Made by a program: the position numbers and the translations under genes. From Allomuricauda sp. F6463D (GTDB taxonomy: Bacteria > Bacteroidota > Bacteroidia > Flavobacteriales > Flavobacteriaceae), in assembly GCF_023015965.1 (NCBI RefSeq), contig NZ_JALKAN010000002.1, forward strand, positions 1,139,335 through 1,189,530: a DNA stretch of 50,196 nt. Direction: 5' to 3'. Shown here piece after piece: positions 1-7,121 of the stretch. Each line of letters starts with the position of its first letter. The first letter of the stretch is position 1. The notes under the pieces were generated by a model. It was not told the origin of the DNA. It did not search any database and worked only from the letters and a program-made list of their open reading frames with translations.

Positions 1-258
1 AGAGGAATGACTGCGAAATCTGTTTGCGTTTGAGATTTCTCACACTTCTTGGGTCGGTTCGAAATGACGAGGAGGTTGTCATTTCGATGGAGAGAAACGA
101 CTGAGAAATCTATCTGTGTTTGAGATTTCTCACGCTCCTTGGGTCGGTTCGAAATGACGTGGGGGTGGTTGTTTCATTATAGGGGAGAGGAATGACTGCG
201 AAATCTGTTTGCGTTTTGGATTTCTCACGCTCCTTGGGTCGGTTCGAAATGACGTGGA
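1..258. repeat. Three copies of a dispersed 70-bp repeat
   Basis: Three near-identical units (about 1-72, 95-164 and 182-256) each contain a core reading GATTTCTCACGCTCCTTGGG followed by TCGGTTCGAAATGACG. The first is cut by the window edge. Short intergenic repeats with this look are common in flavobacterial genomes; I see no open reading frame, inverted ends or target duplication that would make it a mobile element. Confidence 0.75.
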
Positions 259-290
259 GGTTGTTGTTTTGATATAAAGAGCCTTCAAAT

Positions 291-842
291 TTAGTTATAC
301 AACCAATTTTTAATAAGCTTGGTATAGTGTGGCATAATGAGGTAAACCATCAAAAAAACAATAATACCTGTTATAAAAAGGGAATCTATATACGTGTTAC
401 CCACTATTTTAAAAATTTTTAACAGCGGCAGTACCAAGAAAGGCATAAAAAGCACCAACGGATAAATGGCGGACCAGGTCACTAAAAACTGCTTCCATTT
501 TACGGGAGCATTGGATGTTTCGTCTTTTGGGGCGAACAAAAAATCCAGACCACTGTTTATTTCAAAGTCATCTCCTTTGACCAACATGGGACGAACTTTG
601 GCAATCAATTTTTTTCTATCCTCGGAATCCATCCAATTTTTTAGATTTTCAATGGTGTCAAAACGAAGAATAACTGTGTAAGTGAATGTAAGATTGGCAA
701 TGGGACGGATAATCTGCCAGTCTATTTGCCCTTTGTAATTTCTGCATATCGGCCCTATTTCATTGAGCCAGGCTTCATAATCTTCTTGTTTTCCTTCAAG
801 GATTTGATGGTTGATAACGACGGATGCCCCTTGTTTTTTCAT
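291..842 (-). CDS. Antibiotic biosynthesis monooxygenase (ABM)-domain membrane protein
   Basis: 183 residues starting at ATG. Residues 1-100 look like an ABM-type ferredoxin-like fold (EGKQEDYEAWLNEIG followed by a YTVILRFDTIENLKNWMDS segment), of the kind that binds or oxidises small aromatic molecules as dimers. After a short linker the C-terminal 70 residues hold two hydrophobic helices (about 118-142 and 152-170), so the domain is probably anchored in the inner membrane. This matches the class of ABM proteins with a membrane tail (COG3224-like) from family memory. No substrate can be read from the sequence. It stands alone: upstream is a 450-bp gene-free stretch and downstream a repeat cluster. 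Confidence 0.75.
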   Translation of the reverse strand: MKKQGASVVINHQILEGKQEDYEAWLNEIGPICRNYKGQIDWQIIRPIANLTFTYTVILRFDTIENLKNWMDSEDRKKLIAKVRPMLVKGDDFEINSGLDFLFAPKDETSNAPVKWKQFLVTWSAIYPLVLFMPFLVLPLLKIFKIVGNTYIDSLFITGIIVFLMVYLIMPHYTKLIKNWLYN

Positions 843-1294
843 GCGCGATGGATTCGTTCTTAGTTGTTTTAGAACGTTTTAAAACGTGCAGCAAAGATAA
901 TTCAGGATGGTGAATTTCTCCATGGCAACCTACTTATAAAGTTGTGCTTAGTTGTTATAAAAAATGGTTTTCAATATGTGATTGGCAGCTGATTGGGTTT
1001 ACGTATTGGAAGGTTGATTTATACATTTTCACAATCGTTTATGACTTAATAATAAATTGGGCCATGCATAATTCCGAGAATACAAGTCCGATGGTGGTTG
1101 AGCGTATCCAAGGTGGATAACAAAAGACCGGGGCCTAATTTGAATCTAGGAGACTGGAACGTAAACGTCTTAATAGTAAGGAAGAATTTGTTTGTTTTGA
1201 CTTCGTTTCTTTGTTGACGTTAGTGTTTTGCAATCTAGGTGCTCGCACCGGGTTTTTATTTTCCCAATTTTGGTGAACCTTCCCCAATTCAAAA
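843..1294. other. Gene-free stretch with a terminator-like hairpin
   Basis: No convincing reading frame on either strand. A GGTGC-TC-GCACC hairpin followed by GGGTTTTT lies at about 1239-1260 and could stop transcription on the plus strand. The remainder is AT-rich without clear structure. Confidence 0.4.
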
Positions 1295-1819
1295 TCAATT
1301 TTCGTTGTTAAGTTTCAACTTGTTCTTTGCTAACAATTGCCATCTTTTTTGCCTGTGTTTATAAAAAGATTTTGCCCACCAAGATATAAACCCCGTTAAA
1401 ACTCCACCATATATAATAATTTCATCTTTATAGTAAATTGAATTTTCTCCAGTTGACTTCATTGAAATTTTATGATTCCAGACCTTTGCGAAAATGTCTT
1501 TTTCTTTTGTTTCCATAACTTTGATTTCTTCATCTATTTTGGAAAAATATAAAGTATGTAATCCTCCAAAAGGTATAAAACCATATGCGATCATTTTTGT
1601 TGTTACGGTCATTCCTTGTTTCCATTTTTCTGGAAACTTTCCGGCAGTCGGAATGAATTTTATTTTCCCTTTGGCCACAAATTCTAGTAAAGCACTTGTC
1701 GTAACTTTTTTCCAAGCAATTTCTATGTTAATTGGAATCTCAGATGCTACAGTCAACTTATGTGCATTAATTTCTTTATTATCGAGGGGAATTTTTATTT
1801 TTTCAATTTTGGATGTCAT
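1295..1819 (-). CDS. SRPBCC-like ligand-binding-fold protein
   Basis: Hypothetical protein of 174 residues. The ATG at 1819 (MTSKIEKIK) is preferred over the TTG three codons upstream. The pattern, a leading strand (ASEIPINIEIAWKKVTTSALLEFV), a central GxxPFGGLHTLYFSKIDEE and a final basic helix ending SFYKHRQKRWQLLAKN, resembles START/SRPBCC polyketide-cyclase-type folds that bind hydrophobic ligands. That is an inference from pattern, not a clear family hit. No signal peptide. It is the last gene of the first minus-strand row of site-delimited genes; a palindromic site lies just upstream (1862-1999). Confidence 0.55.
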   Translation of the reverse strand: MTSKIEKIKIPLDNKEINAHKLTVASEIPINIEIAWKKVTTSALLEFVAKGKIKFIPTAGKFPEKWKQGMTVTTKMIAYGFIPFGGLHTLYFSKIDEEIKVMETKEKDIFAKVWNHKISMKSTGENSIYYKDEIIIYGGVLTGFISWWAKSFYKHRQKRWQLLAKNKLKLNNEN

Positions 1820-1861
1820 TAGGTTCAATAAGGGTCTAATTTTAAAGTTTTTTGGTACTTA

Positions 1862-1999
1862 TGCTAGTGGTTTCGTATAAGAATAGTAGCGGGTTTACGT
1901 GCGAAGATTTTCCGAAGGAAAATCGGATGTAGCAAATACGAAGCTACTTTTGTTTTAGCACTAAACCGCAATTAGTTTTATACAATTTCGAGGCTAGTA
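1862..1999 (-). repeat. Palindromic boundary site, type A variant (attC-like)
   Basis: The arms GTATAAGAATAGTAGCGG (1875-1892) and CCGCAATTAGTTTTATAC (1966-1983) are imperfect inverted repeats, and a perfect GATTTTCC-GAA-GGAAAATC hairpin (1906-1924) sits between them. Outer GCTAG motifs occur on both sides. The arms are the same family as those at 2552-2680 and 11042-11170. The site separates the SRPBCC-like gene from the DHFR-family gene, as an integron attC site would, but the ends are more degenerate than in the other copies. Confidence 0.55.
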
Positions 2000-2003
2000 C
2001 TTT

Positions 2004-2537
2004 TTATTTTTTCTTGTCGTATGTCAATATTTGAAGTCCGTCAGAAAATGATTCTTTGTCTGTTAGTTCCCAACTTTCATTTACTGTTGAAGAACCGAAT
2101 AATTTTGTTCCGCTTCCAAGTACAACAGGATTCAATTTGAGTTTCAATTGGTCAATCAATCCGTTTTCCAATAGCCAACCTGCAAACTGTCCGCCACCAC
2201 ATAAATAGATATCAGTCTTGGCGTTTTGTTGAATTTCATTTACCCTATCCAAATTCAGTTTCTCAATTTTAACGACTTCCGATAAATTGTCAATCTTTAA
2301 TGAATTTGAAAAAATGTAATGTTCCATATTTGGATAAGCAGGTTGGCCTGGTTCAAGTCCATATTGAAAACCAAACTCATAGGTTTTTCGTCCCATAATT
2401 ACGGTTTTGAAATTTGCTAAGTCGGATTGATATTTCTCAACGCCTTCACCTTGCAAAATGAACTTACTTATATCGCCATTTTCTCCTGCGATATATCCAT
2501 CTATAGAACTTGCAACGTAATAAATTATCTTATTCAT
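2004..2537 (-). CDS. Dihydrofolate reductase family protein (RibD C-terminal-like)
   Basis: 177 residues. ATG at 2537 is chosen because the longer reading uses GTG and would begin inside the palindromic site. The sequence opens MNKIIYYVASSIDGYIAG, continues with VIMGRKTYEFG and has ICGGG-type YLCGGGQFAGWLL near residue 115 and ELxLNPVVLGSGTKLF near residue 140. These are the hallmarks of the RibD C-terminal/DHFR-like NADPH-binding fold. Such stand-alone proteins are common in Bacteroidota and probably reduce a small heterocyclic substrate, which is unknown. It is a single-gene unit between two palindromic sites. Confidence 0.85.
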   Translation of the reverse strand: MNKIIYYVASSIDGYIAGENGDISKFILQGEGVEKYQSDLANFKTVIMGRKTYEFGFQYGLEPGQPAYPNMEHYIFSNSLKIDNLSEVVKIEKLNLDRVNEIQQNAKTDIYLCGGGQFAGWLLENGLIDQLKLKLNPVVLGSGTKLFGSSTVNESWELTDKESFSDGLQILTYDKKK

Positions 2538-2551
2538 AGTTGTTTTAGCCA

Positions 2552-2680
2552 CAACGGTTAGTATAAGAATAGTAGCGGATTTTCACGCACTAACTTTTCG
2601 GTTAAACACAGACCTTTTTTTATATTTACTTACTTTCGTTTTAGCGATTAAACCGCTATTATTTTTATACATTGTTAGCT
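2552..2680 (-). repeat. Palindromic boundary site, type A copy 1 (attC-like)
   Basis: Arms GTATAAGAATAGTAGCGG (2561-2578) and CCGCTATTATTTTTATAC (2653-2670) pair with three mismatches over 18 positions. Outside them lie CAACGG on the left and ATTGTTAGC on the right. Read in the direction of the genes, the order is GCTAACAATG, stem, centre, stem, CCGTTGTGGC, which is the layout of an integron attC site. It lies exactly between the stop of the OLD gene and the start of the DHFR-family gene. It is nearly the same sequence as 11042-11170. Confidence 0.65.
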
Positions 2681-2684
2681 GCTG

Positions 2685-4388
2685 CTATTTTATTTTTTCA
2701 ATCATTCTTTCTAGTGTTTTTACTAGAGCATCAATCGAACCTCTTTTATGAGTGCATAAAGCATTTTGGGGATTTTCTTTAATAGATTCAGCTACAGTAT
2801 GCTTAACATTAGCTTCAATATTTTCATTCCAATTTTTGCCTTGTGAAAGAAAGACATTTCTCATTCTATCAGACCATTTAGAATTTCCTCTAAACTGAGT
2901 TACATTTATATCAACGCCATAATCATTTAGTATATTTTCCTCATAAACGACTTTATTTAGACAGTCTTCAAATTCTGAATCTGTCATACCATTACAGATT
3001 ATAAAAGTTGCATCTTTTTGCTTAAGCATTCCTTCTTTTTCAGCTTTTTCAAAAGCTTCTTTACCTGCGGAATCGTTATCTAAAAGAACGTGGTTGGTGC
3101 ATAATGCATTTTTTAATAGCGATAATTTATAACCCAAGTTACTGGCTCCACCTAATTTATCAATTACTAAATAATGATTTTTTAAGGCTTTAGATAATTT
3201 ATCACTTAAATAGGGTAAGAGTGACTTTAATGCAACTACATCTTCTTCACCTTCAACAACAAGAACATAGCTTGCATTTAATAAATTATCTGAAGCTTTT
3301 ACACCAATTAATTCTCTTATTTCTTTAATGTTTTTGGACGCTCTTGCCTTTCCTGAATCAATTATAATATTTCCTTTGACATTGTTTCTATTTACAAATA
3401 ATGGATTGTGAGTTGAAACGATAACCTGATTAGAGTCTGCTAAATCATAAATTGTATCTTTTAAAATATGTATAGCTCCTGGGTGTAAGTGTGATTCTGG
3501 TTCTTCAATAGCGACTATAGAAGCTGTCCCTTTATCTAAGGTTATATCTTTTAAAAGTCCTAATGCAGATAGACTTTTTACGCCATCACCTTTATATTCA
3601 AGGTTTGTTTTATTTCCATCATCAATCATTACATCAAACTGTTGACGTAAAGCAAAACGTCTTCTTCTTTCTTGAATTTCAATATTAACTTCTTTTATAT
3701 TTGGTATGAACTCAATCAAGGATTCTTTAATGTTATTTGATAGTTTAGCTAGTATAGGTGCTTGTAAGTTTTTAATAACCTGTAAAGCTTCTTTATACTC
3801 TTCTTCTCTTTCAAGTATAGATAATTCTTTGGAAAGCATATCGTCTACTACATCCATAGCTTCTTTGTCTGTTCTAACAGCAGGTATATAGTTGAAAACA
3901 ATTCTTCGAGCAATATATTCGGCAATTCTACTAGATTTTGAATTAAGGGTTTTAGAACCTCGACCCGTTTTAATCACTTTAATTTTTGGTTCTAGGTCTT
4001 TACCAATTCTAATCTCAATAGGTAATGTTCCGTTTAGATTACTTTTGATTTCTTTTTTAAATTCATCAACTTCATCTTCTGTTAATTCAAATTCTAGTCT
4101 AAAAATTGATTGAGTATTAGTTTTTCTATTTTGTATAGAGATTGGAAAATCTCTTTCCCAATCATAAGACATTCTACTTCGTCTTCTCCTAGCTAAACTA
4201 CTTAGATAAGCACTTCTTCTGTTTGAACCGTGAATTCTTAAAATTTCCATTGAAACATTCAACGCTTTAAGCATATTTGATTTTCCTTCATTATTTTTTC
4301 CGATTAGAACAGTGATTTCGGAAATAGGAATTTTATAAGCTTGTGTGATGCTTCTATAGTTGGTAACAGAAAAGTTTACAATGTTCAT
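2685..4388 (-). CDS. OLD-family ATPase/TOPRIM nuclease
   Basis: 567 residues. The N-terminal ABC-type ATPase has Walker A GKNNEGKSN at residues 30-38, Walker B and signature AIEEPESHLHPG near 290, and an H-loop VIVSTHNPLF near 320. A C-terminal TOPRIM domain follows: VLVVEGEEDVVALKSLL near 378 and LLDNDSAGKEAFEKA near 434, with DSEFEDCLN beyond it. This order is that of overcoming-lysogenization-defect (OLD) nucleases, which in several characterised cases are DNA nucleases in antiphage defence. All expected acidic TOPRIM residues seem present. No UvrD-like helicase partner is adjacent, so it is not an obvious Gabija pair. It sits alone between two palindromic sites (2552-2680 and 4405-4535). 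The start at 4388 lies about 20 bases from the site end. Confidence 0.9.
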   Translation of the reverse strand: MNIVNFSVTNYRSITQAYKIPISEITVLIGKNNEGKSNMLKALNVSMEILRIHGSNRRSAYLSSLARRRRSRMSYDWERDFPISIQNRKTNTQSIFRLEFELTEDEVDEFKKEIKSNLNGTLPIEIRIGKDLEPKIKVIKTGRGSKTLNSKSSRIAEYIARRIVFNYIPAVRTDKEAMDVVDDMLSKELSILEREEEYKEALQVIKNLQAPILAKLSNNIKESLIEFIPNIKEVNIEIQERRRRFALRQQFDVMIDDGNKTNLEYKGDGVKSLSALGLLKDITLDKGTASIVAIEEPESHLHPGAIHILKDTIYDLADSNQVIVSTHNPLFVNRNNVKGNIIIDSGKARASKNIKEIRELIGVKASDNLLNASYVLVVEGEEDVVALKSLLPYLSDKLSKALKNHYLVIDKLGGASNLGYKLSLLKNALCTNHVLLDNDSAGKEAFEKAEKEGMLKQKDATFIICNGMTDSEFEDCLNKVVYEENILNDYGVDINVTQFRGNSKWSDRMRNVFLSQGKNWNENIEANVKHTVAESIKENPQNALCTHKRGSIDALVKTLERMIEKIK

Positions 4389-4404
4389 AGTTTGTTTTAG
4401 TTGC

Positions 4405-4535
4405 AGCTAACGGTCTCGGCTATGAGTAGTTGCGTGGATTAGCACTTAACTTAGCAAGTACACACCAAACTGAAAATCCTCGAGGATTTTCAGAACTAGG
4501 CGAGAACAAGCAATTACTTATAGCCATTGTTAGCA
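4405..4535 (-). repeat. Palindromic boundary site, type B (attC-like)
   Basis: Outer GCTAAC (4405-4410) pairs with GTTAGC (4529-4534). Inner arms GGCTATGAGTAGTTGC (4418-4433) and GCAATTACTTATAGCC (4510-4525) pair with two mismatches. A perfect 24-bp palindrome centred on CCTCGAGG (4470-4493) occupies the middle. Sequence differs from type A but the architecture and the GTTAGC end are the same. It separates the OLD gene from the TPR/94-residue gene pair. Confidence 0.65.
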
Positions 4536-4538
4536 GCT

Positions 4539-4823
4539 TTAGTTATTATCCTTTTCTAATTGTTTTTTATAATTAGTTTTACTCCAGTTTCCTCCTAAAA
4601 TATTAATCAAATAATTTAGTTTTTTTGTTCTTTCTTCCTCGGAATCTTTAAATGTTCTTCTTACATCAGAAAAATCCCATCCCATAAAACGTTTGCGAGT
4701 ATTTTCATCTAAATCTGTAATGAATTTCTCTATTATTTCTGTTATTTTATCTGGGTCGTTTTGGTTATATAAATAAAGAGCCTGTAAATAAACAGATTTT
4801 GGATTATCGTAATTAATATTCAA
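4539..4823 (-). CDS. Small hypothetical protein, partner of the TPR protein
   Basis: 94 residues; no family recognised. It is soluble, charged and predicted mostly helical: NPKSVYLQALYLYNQNDPDKITEIIEKFITDL could be a helix pair and DENTRKRFMGWDFSDVRRTF is the most distinctive stretch. Its start codon overlaps the stop codon of the upstream TPR gene (ATGA, 4820-4823), so the two are almost certainly translated together. It ends directly before the palindromic site at 4405-4535. A helper, antitoxin-like or adaptor role is possible, but nothing in the sequence decides this. Confidence 0.75.
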   Translation of the reverse strand: MNINYDNPKSVYLQALYLYNQNDPDKITEIIEKFITDLDENTRKRFMGWDFSDVRRTFKDSEEERTKKLNYLINILGGNWSKTNYKKQLEKDNN

Positions 4824-5545
4824 TTCAGTTTTGTAATATCTCTTAATTCAACAAACTCATCATTACGTTCAGTAATCAATAATAGTTCTGCTAAATCATA
4901 TAATGAATTGTTGTTTTTTGGCTCATCCGCTAAAATAGATTTGTTAATGTTTATAGCATCCTCATATTGTTGCATTCTGAAATATGCTAAAGCCTTTAGG
5001 TGTCTTAAATCATTGTCTTTAGGTTCCAATTCAAGTCCAATAGTTATATATTCTAACGCTTGTAAATAATTTCCATTAGATATGTTAGTATTGGCTTTTT
5101 CTTTAACATCTAATATTTTTAACTTTTTGTCTTGTTCCTGATTTAAACTGTTAATTTCATTTATCTGTTTATCGAAAGATTTTTGATAATCCTTTAAATC
5201 GTTATAATCATTCTCAAATTTGGTCTTTAAGCCAGCAAATTCCTTTAATTCTTTTTCATATTCTTTTTTTGTTTTGACTATGCTATTTATTCCTAAAAAT
5301 CCGAGAACAGATATTAATCCTAAAATGAGTGTAATTATAGTTTGAATACGTGAGTAATTGTTTGAATAAGTCTCCTTTAACAAATCCTTTTCAATCTTAT
5401 AATTCAATTGATTTGTAGTCACTTGCTCAATTTTATTTTCTAATAAAGAAACTTGATTTTCTAATTTTACTATCTTAATTGAATCATTTTGACTAAATAA
5501 AAAGGTTGTTAGAAATATCAGGATGATAGTTAATTGTATTTTCAT
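4820..5545 (-). CDS. Membrane protein with coiled coil and TPR repeats
   Basis: 241 residues from the ATG at 5545 (MKIQLTIILIFLTTFLFSQ), which gives a good signal peptide or first membrane segment. The longer reading frame from 5647 only translates the neighbouring palindromic element and is not used. After the signal comes a short coiled coil (about 20-55), a transmembrane helix (IITLILGLISVLGFLGI, about 72-88), a long coiled coil (about 90-145) and two to three TPR-like units (NGNYLQALEYITIGLELEPKD and MQQYEDAININKSILADEPK). The TPR part probably binds a partner, likely the overlapping 94-residue protein. No enzymatic domain is seen. It is the first gene of the row, next to the terminal element at 5564-5755. 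Confidence 0.75.
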   Translation of the reverse strand: MKIQLTIILIFLTTFLFSQNDSIKIVKLENQVSLLENKIEQVTTNQLNYKIEKDLLKETYSNNYSRIQTIITLILGLISVLGFLGINSIVKTKKEYEKELKEFAGLKTKFENDYNDLKDYQKSFDKQINEINSLNQEQDKKLKILDVKEKANTNISNGNYLQALEYITIGLELEPKDNDLRHLKALAYFRMQQYEDAININKSILADEPKNNNSLYDLAELLLITERNDEFVELRDITKLN

Positions 5546-5563
5546 AAGTTGGTTTTGTATTGC

Positions 5564-5755
5564 TGCTAACTTGTTTATAGAAGCATAAAACACATCGCTA
5601 TACCCCCAATTGAGGATGTAACCGATATATTTAGCTTTTCTATGCAAAGCATAACGGGTTGTTGTAAAGTTCTAGGGGAGGGGCTGCGTGTTGGCAAATT
5701 ACTAATAACCAATAAAATAGCGTTGCGTAAAAACCTTAAAAAAACTAGGGGTTTT
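5564..5755 (-). repeat. Row-end element, type P copy 1
   Basis: In gene direction this ends in AACAAGTTAGCAGC, the same GTTAGC end as the type B site. It contains TACATC-CTCAATTGGGGG-TATAG and a TTATGCTTCTATAAAC arm. About 190 bp of it recurs in the same orientation at 16463-16650, including the outer part with GGCAAATTACTAAT and a CCTTAAAAAA..GGGGTTTT hairpin. It marks the upstream end of the first gene row. Translating it gives the peptide YIGYILNWGYSDVFYASINK, which looks like a gene extension but is only the element. Confidence 0.65.
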
Positions 5756-5822
5756 GTGCAATTGACAATTTGCAATGAACAATTTGCAATGAACAATTAA
5801 CAATGAACAATAAACAATGAGG
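5755..5822. repeat. Short imperfect direct repeats (CAATGAACAAT type)
   Basis: Five to six imperfect copies of an 11-13-bp unit (TTTGCAATGAACAA, TTAACAATGAACAA, TAAACAATGAGG). It is AT-rich, without coding potential, and lies between the row-end element and the heptamer repeat. Confidence 0.55.
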
Positions 5823-5908
5823 AATGGTTAATGGTGAAAGGGGGTGGTAGGGAATGTTTACAATTAAAAATGAAACATGTGATTTTTCAGTAACATTGCA
5901 CTTTTTTT

Positions 5909-6014
5909 CTAAACTCTAAACTCTAAACTCTAAACTCTAAACTCTAAACTCTAAACTCTAAACTCTAAACTCTAAACTCTAAACTCTAAACTCTAAACTC
6001 TAAACTCTAAACTC
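5909..6014. repeat. Heptanucleotide tandem repeat (AAACTCT)n
   Basis: Fourteen perfect units of AAACTCT run from 5911 to 6008, with a partial unit up to 6014. They end five bases before the stop codon of the DUF748 gene. Perfect short tandem repeats of this length are prone to slippage. The repeat is outside any reading frame, so a direct phase-variation role in coding is unlikely. Confidence 0.95.
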
Positions 6015-6019
6015 CCTTT

Positions 6020-7114
6020 CTACTCCGAGTTTTGTTCGTTTGCTTTTTCCTGTACGTTTTTAAACTCAATATCATCGTCCACCATACCTTTAAAGGCTTG
6101 AATCCATGCATTTTTAAAAATGTTGGTGATCGTGGGCCATATTTTGGTATCCACATCATTCAGATCGCCTTCCAAGGGTACTTTGGTGGCCAAGGTATTT
6201 TCCTTTTGGTTTTTTAGGAGAAACTTAAAAAAGCCCACAAAGCCTTCCCATAAGGTTTCCAAAAATGCATCTTCTTTGCCAATAAGTTTGGCATCTTCGA
6301 TTATGGGCTTTAGGTAGCCTTGCAGGTAACCATCGGCAATGGCCATTTCGCTGTACACATTAAAACTCCCTTTGTCAAAATCCAGTCCAGCGTAGTGGTC
6401 GGTAAAATCGTTGAGGGCGGTTGCGTTGGCATTTTCGAGGCTTAGGGCAAGATCCATATCCGGTATTTGCTTTACAATGTCCATTTCCCCTTCCAAATGG
6501 AGGTTGCCTCCGCCAAAACTAATGGCATCGGCAGAAAGGTTGCTGGGCAAACGGGCTTCTTCCCGCACCACGTTGCGCAGGTTGGTGGCATAGAGTTCCA
6601 AACTGTCCAAATGAAGGTCTATGTTGGGGTTTGCGGCCAATTGCACAAAGGCGACCTTACCCCCGTGAATTTCCAGTTTGTTGATGTCAATCGGCACCAA
6701 GTCGGTTAGTGCTTTGGACCAATCTTCAACATTGGCATTTTCTGGGGTTTCTTTTTGTTGGTCTTCAAATACGTAGATCAATTGCGGGCGTGTCATATTG
6801 ATCTCGCTCACCACCTCTCCCTTTATAAGGGAACTCCATTCCACGGAAATATGGGTTCTTTCAAAATTGAGAAAGGGAATCTCGGAACCGGCATTCACCT
6901 TGTTCAAGTACAGATGATCTATAATGTAGGCACCTGTAAGCAGGGAAATGTCAATATCCTCTACATGGCCATAATGGCCGGGAATATCTGCCAATACCTT
7001 GTTCACATAATTTTTTACGATATAGGGCAATGCAATCCGTAGGCCTATCAATAGAACAAGAATGATGAAAGGTATGAGGTACCGCTTGCGCTTGTATATT
7101 TTTTTCTTTGCCAT
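6020..7114 (-). CDS. DUF748-like envelope protein (AsmA-related)
   Basis: 364 residues from the ATG at 7114 (MAKKKIYKRKRY); the alternative GTG at 7138 lies inside the upstream gene. A basic N-terminus and one hydrophobic helix (YLIPFIILVLLIGLRIALPYIV, about 11-32) anchor it in the inner membrane. The rest is periplasmic and beta-rich, with the DUF748 pattern LTGAYIIDHLYLNK..PFLNFERTHISVEWSSLIKGEVVSEINMTRPQL. DUF748/AsmA-like proteins belong to the family of bridge-like lipid-handling proteins of the envelope; the exact role here is inferred. It follows the 7122-8657 gene with a 7-bp gap, so the two form an operon. The heptamer repeat lies just after its stop. Confidence 0.8.
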   Translation of the reverse strand: MAKKKIYKRKRYLIPFIILVLLIGLRIALPYIVKNYVNKVLADIPGHYGHVEDIDISLLTGAYIIDHLYLNKVNAGSEIPFLNFERTHISVEWSSLIKGEVVSEINMTRPQLIYVFEDQQKETPENANVEDWSKALTDLVPIDINKLEIHGGKVAFVQLAANPNIDLHLDSLELYATNLRNVVREEARLPSNLSADAISFGGGNLHLEGEMDIVKQIPDMDLALSLENANATALNDFTDHYAGLDFDKGSFNVYSEMAIADGYLQGYLKPIIEDAKLIGKEDAFLETLWEGFVGFFKFLLKNQKENTLATKVPLEGDLNDVDTKIWPTITNIFKNAWIQAFKGMVDDDIEFKNVQEKANEQNSE

Positions 7115-7121
7115 GTTAGTT

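Noticed and set aside
2685..5545. Gabija-type defence pair (OLD plus UvrD helicase)
   Set aside because: The neighbour genes encode a TPR membrane protein and a small unknown protein; no helicase motifs are present.
5546..5647. N-terminal extension of the TPR gene
   Set aside because: It only translates the row-end element; the ATG at 5545 starts a proper signal sequence.
5909..6014. CRISPR array
   Set aside because: The repeat unit is seven bases in perfect tandem with no spacers and no cas genes.
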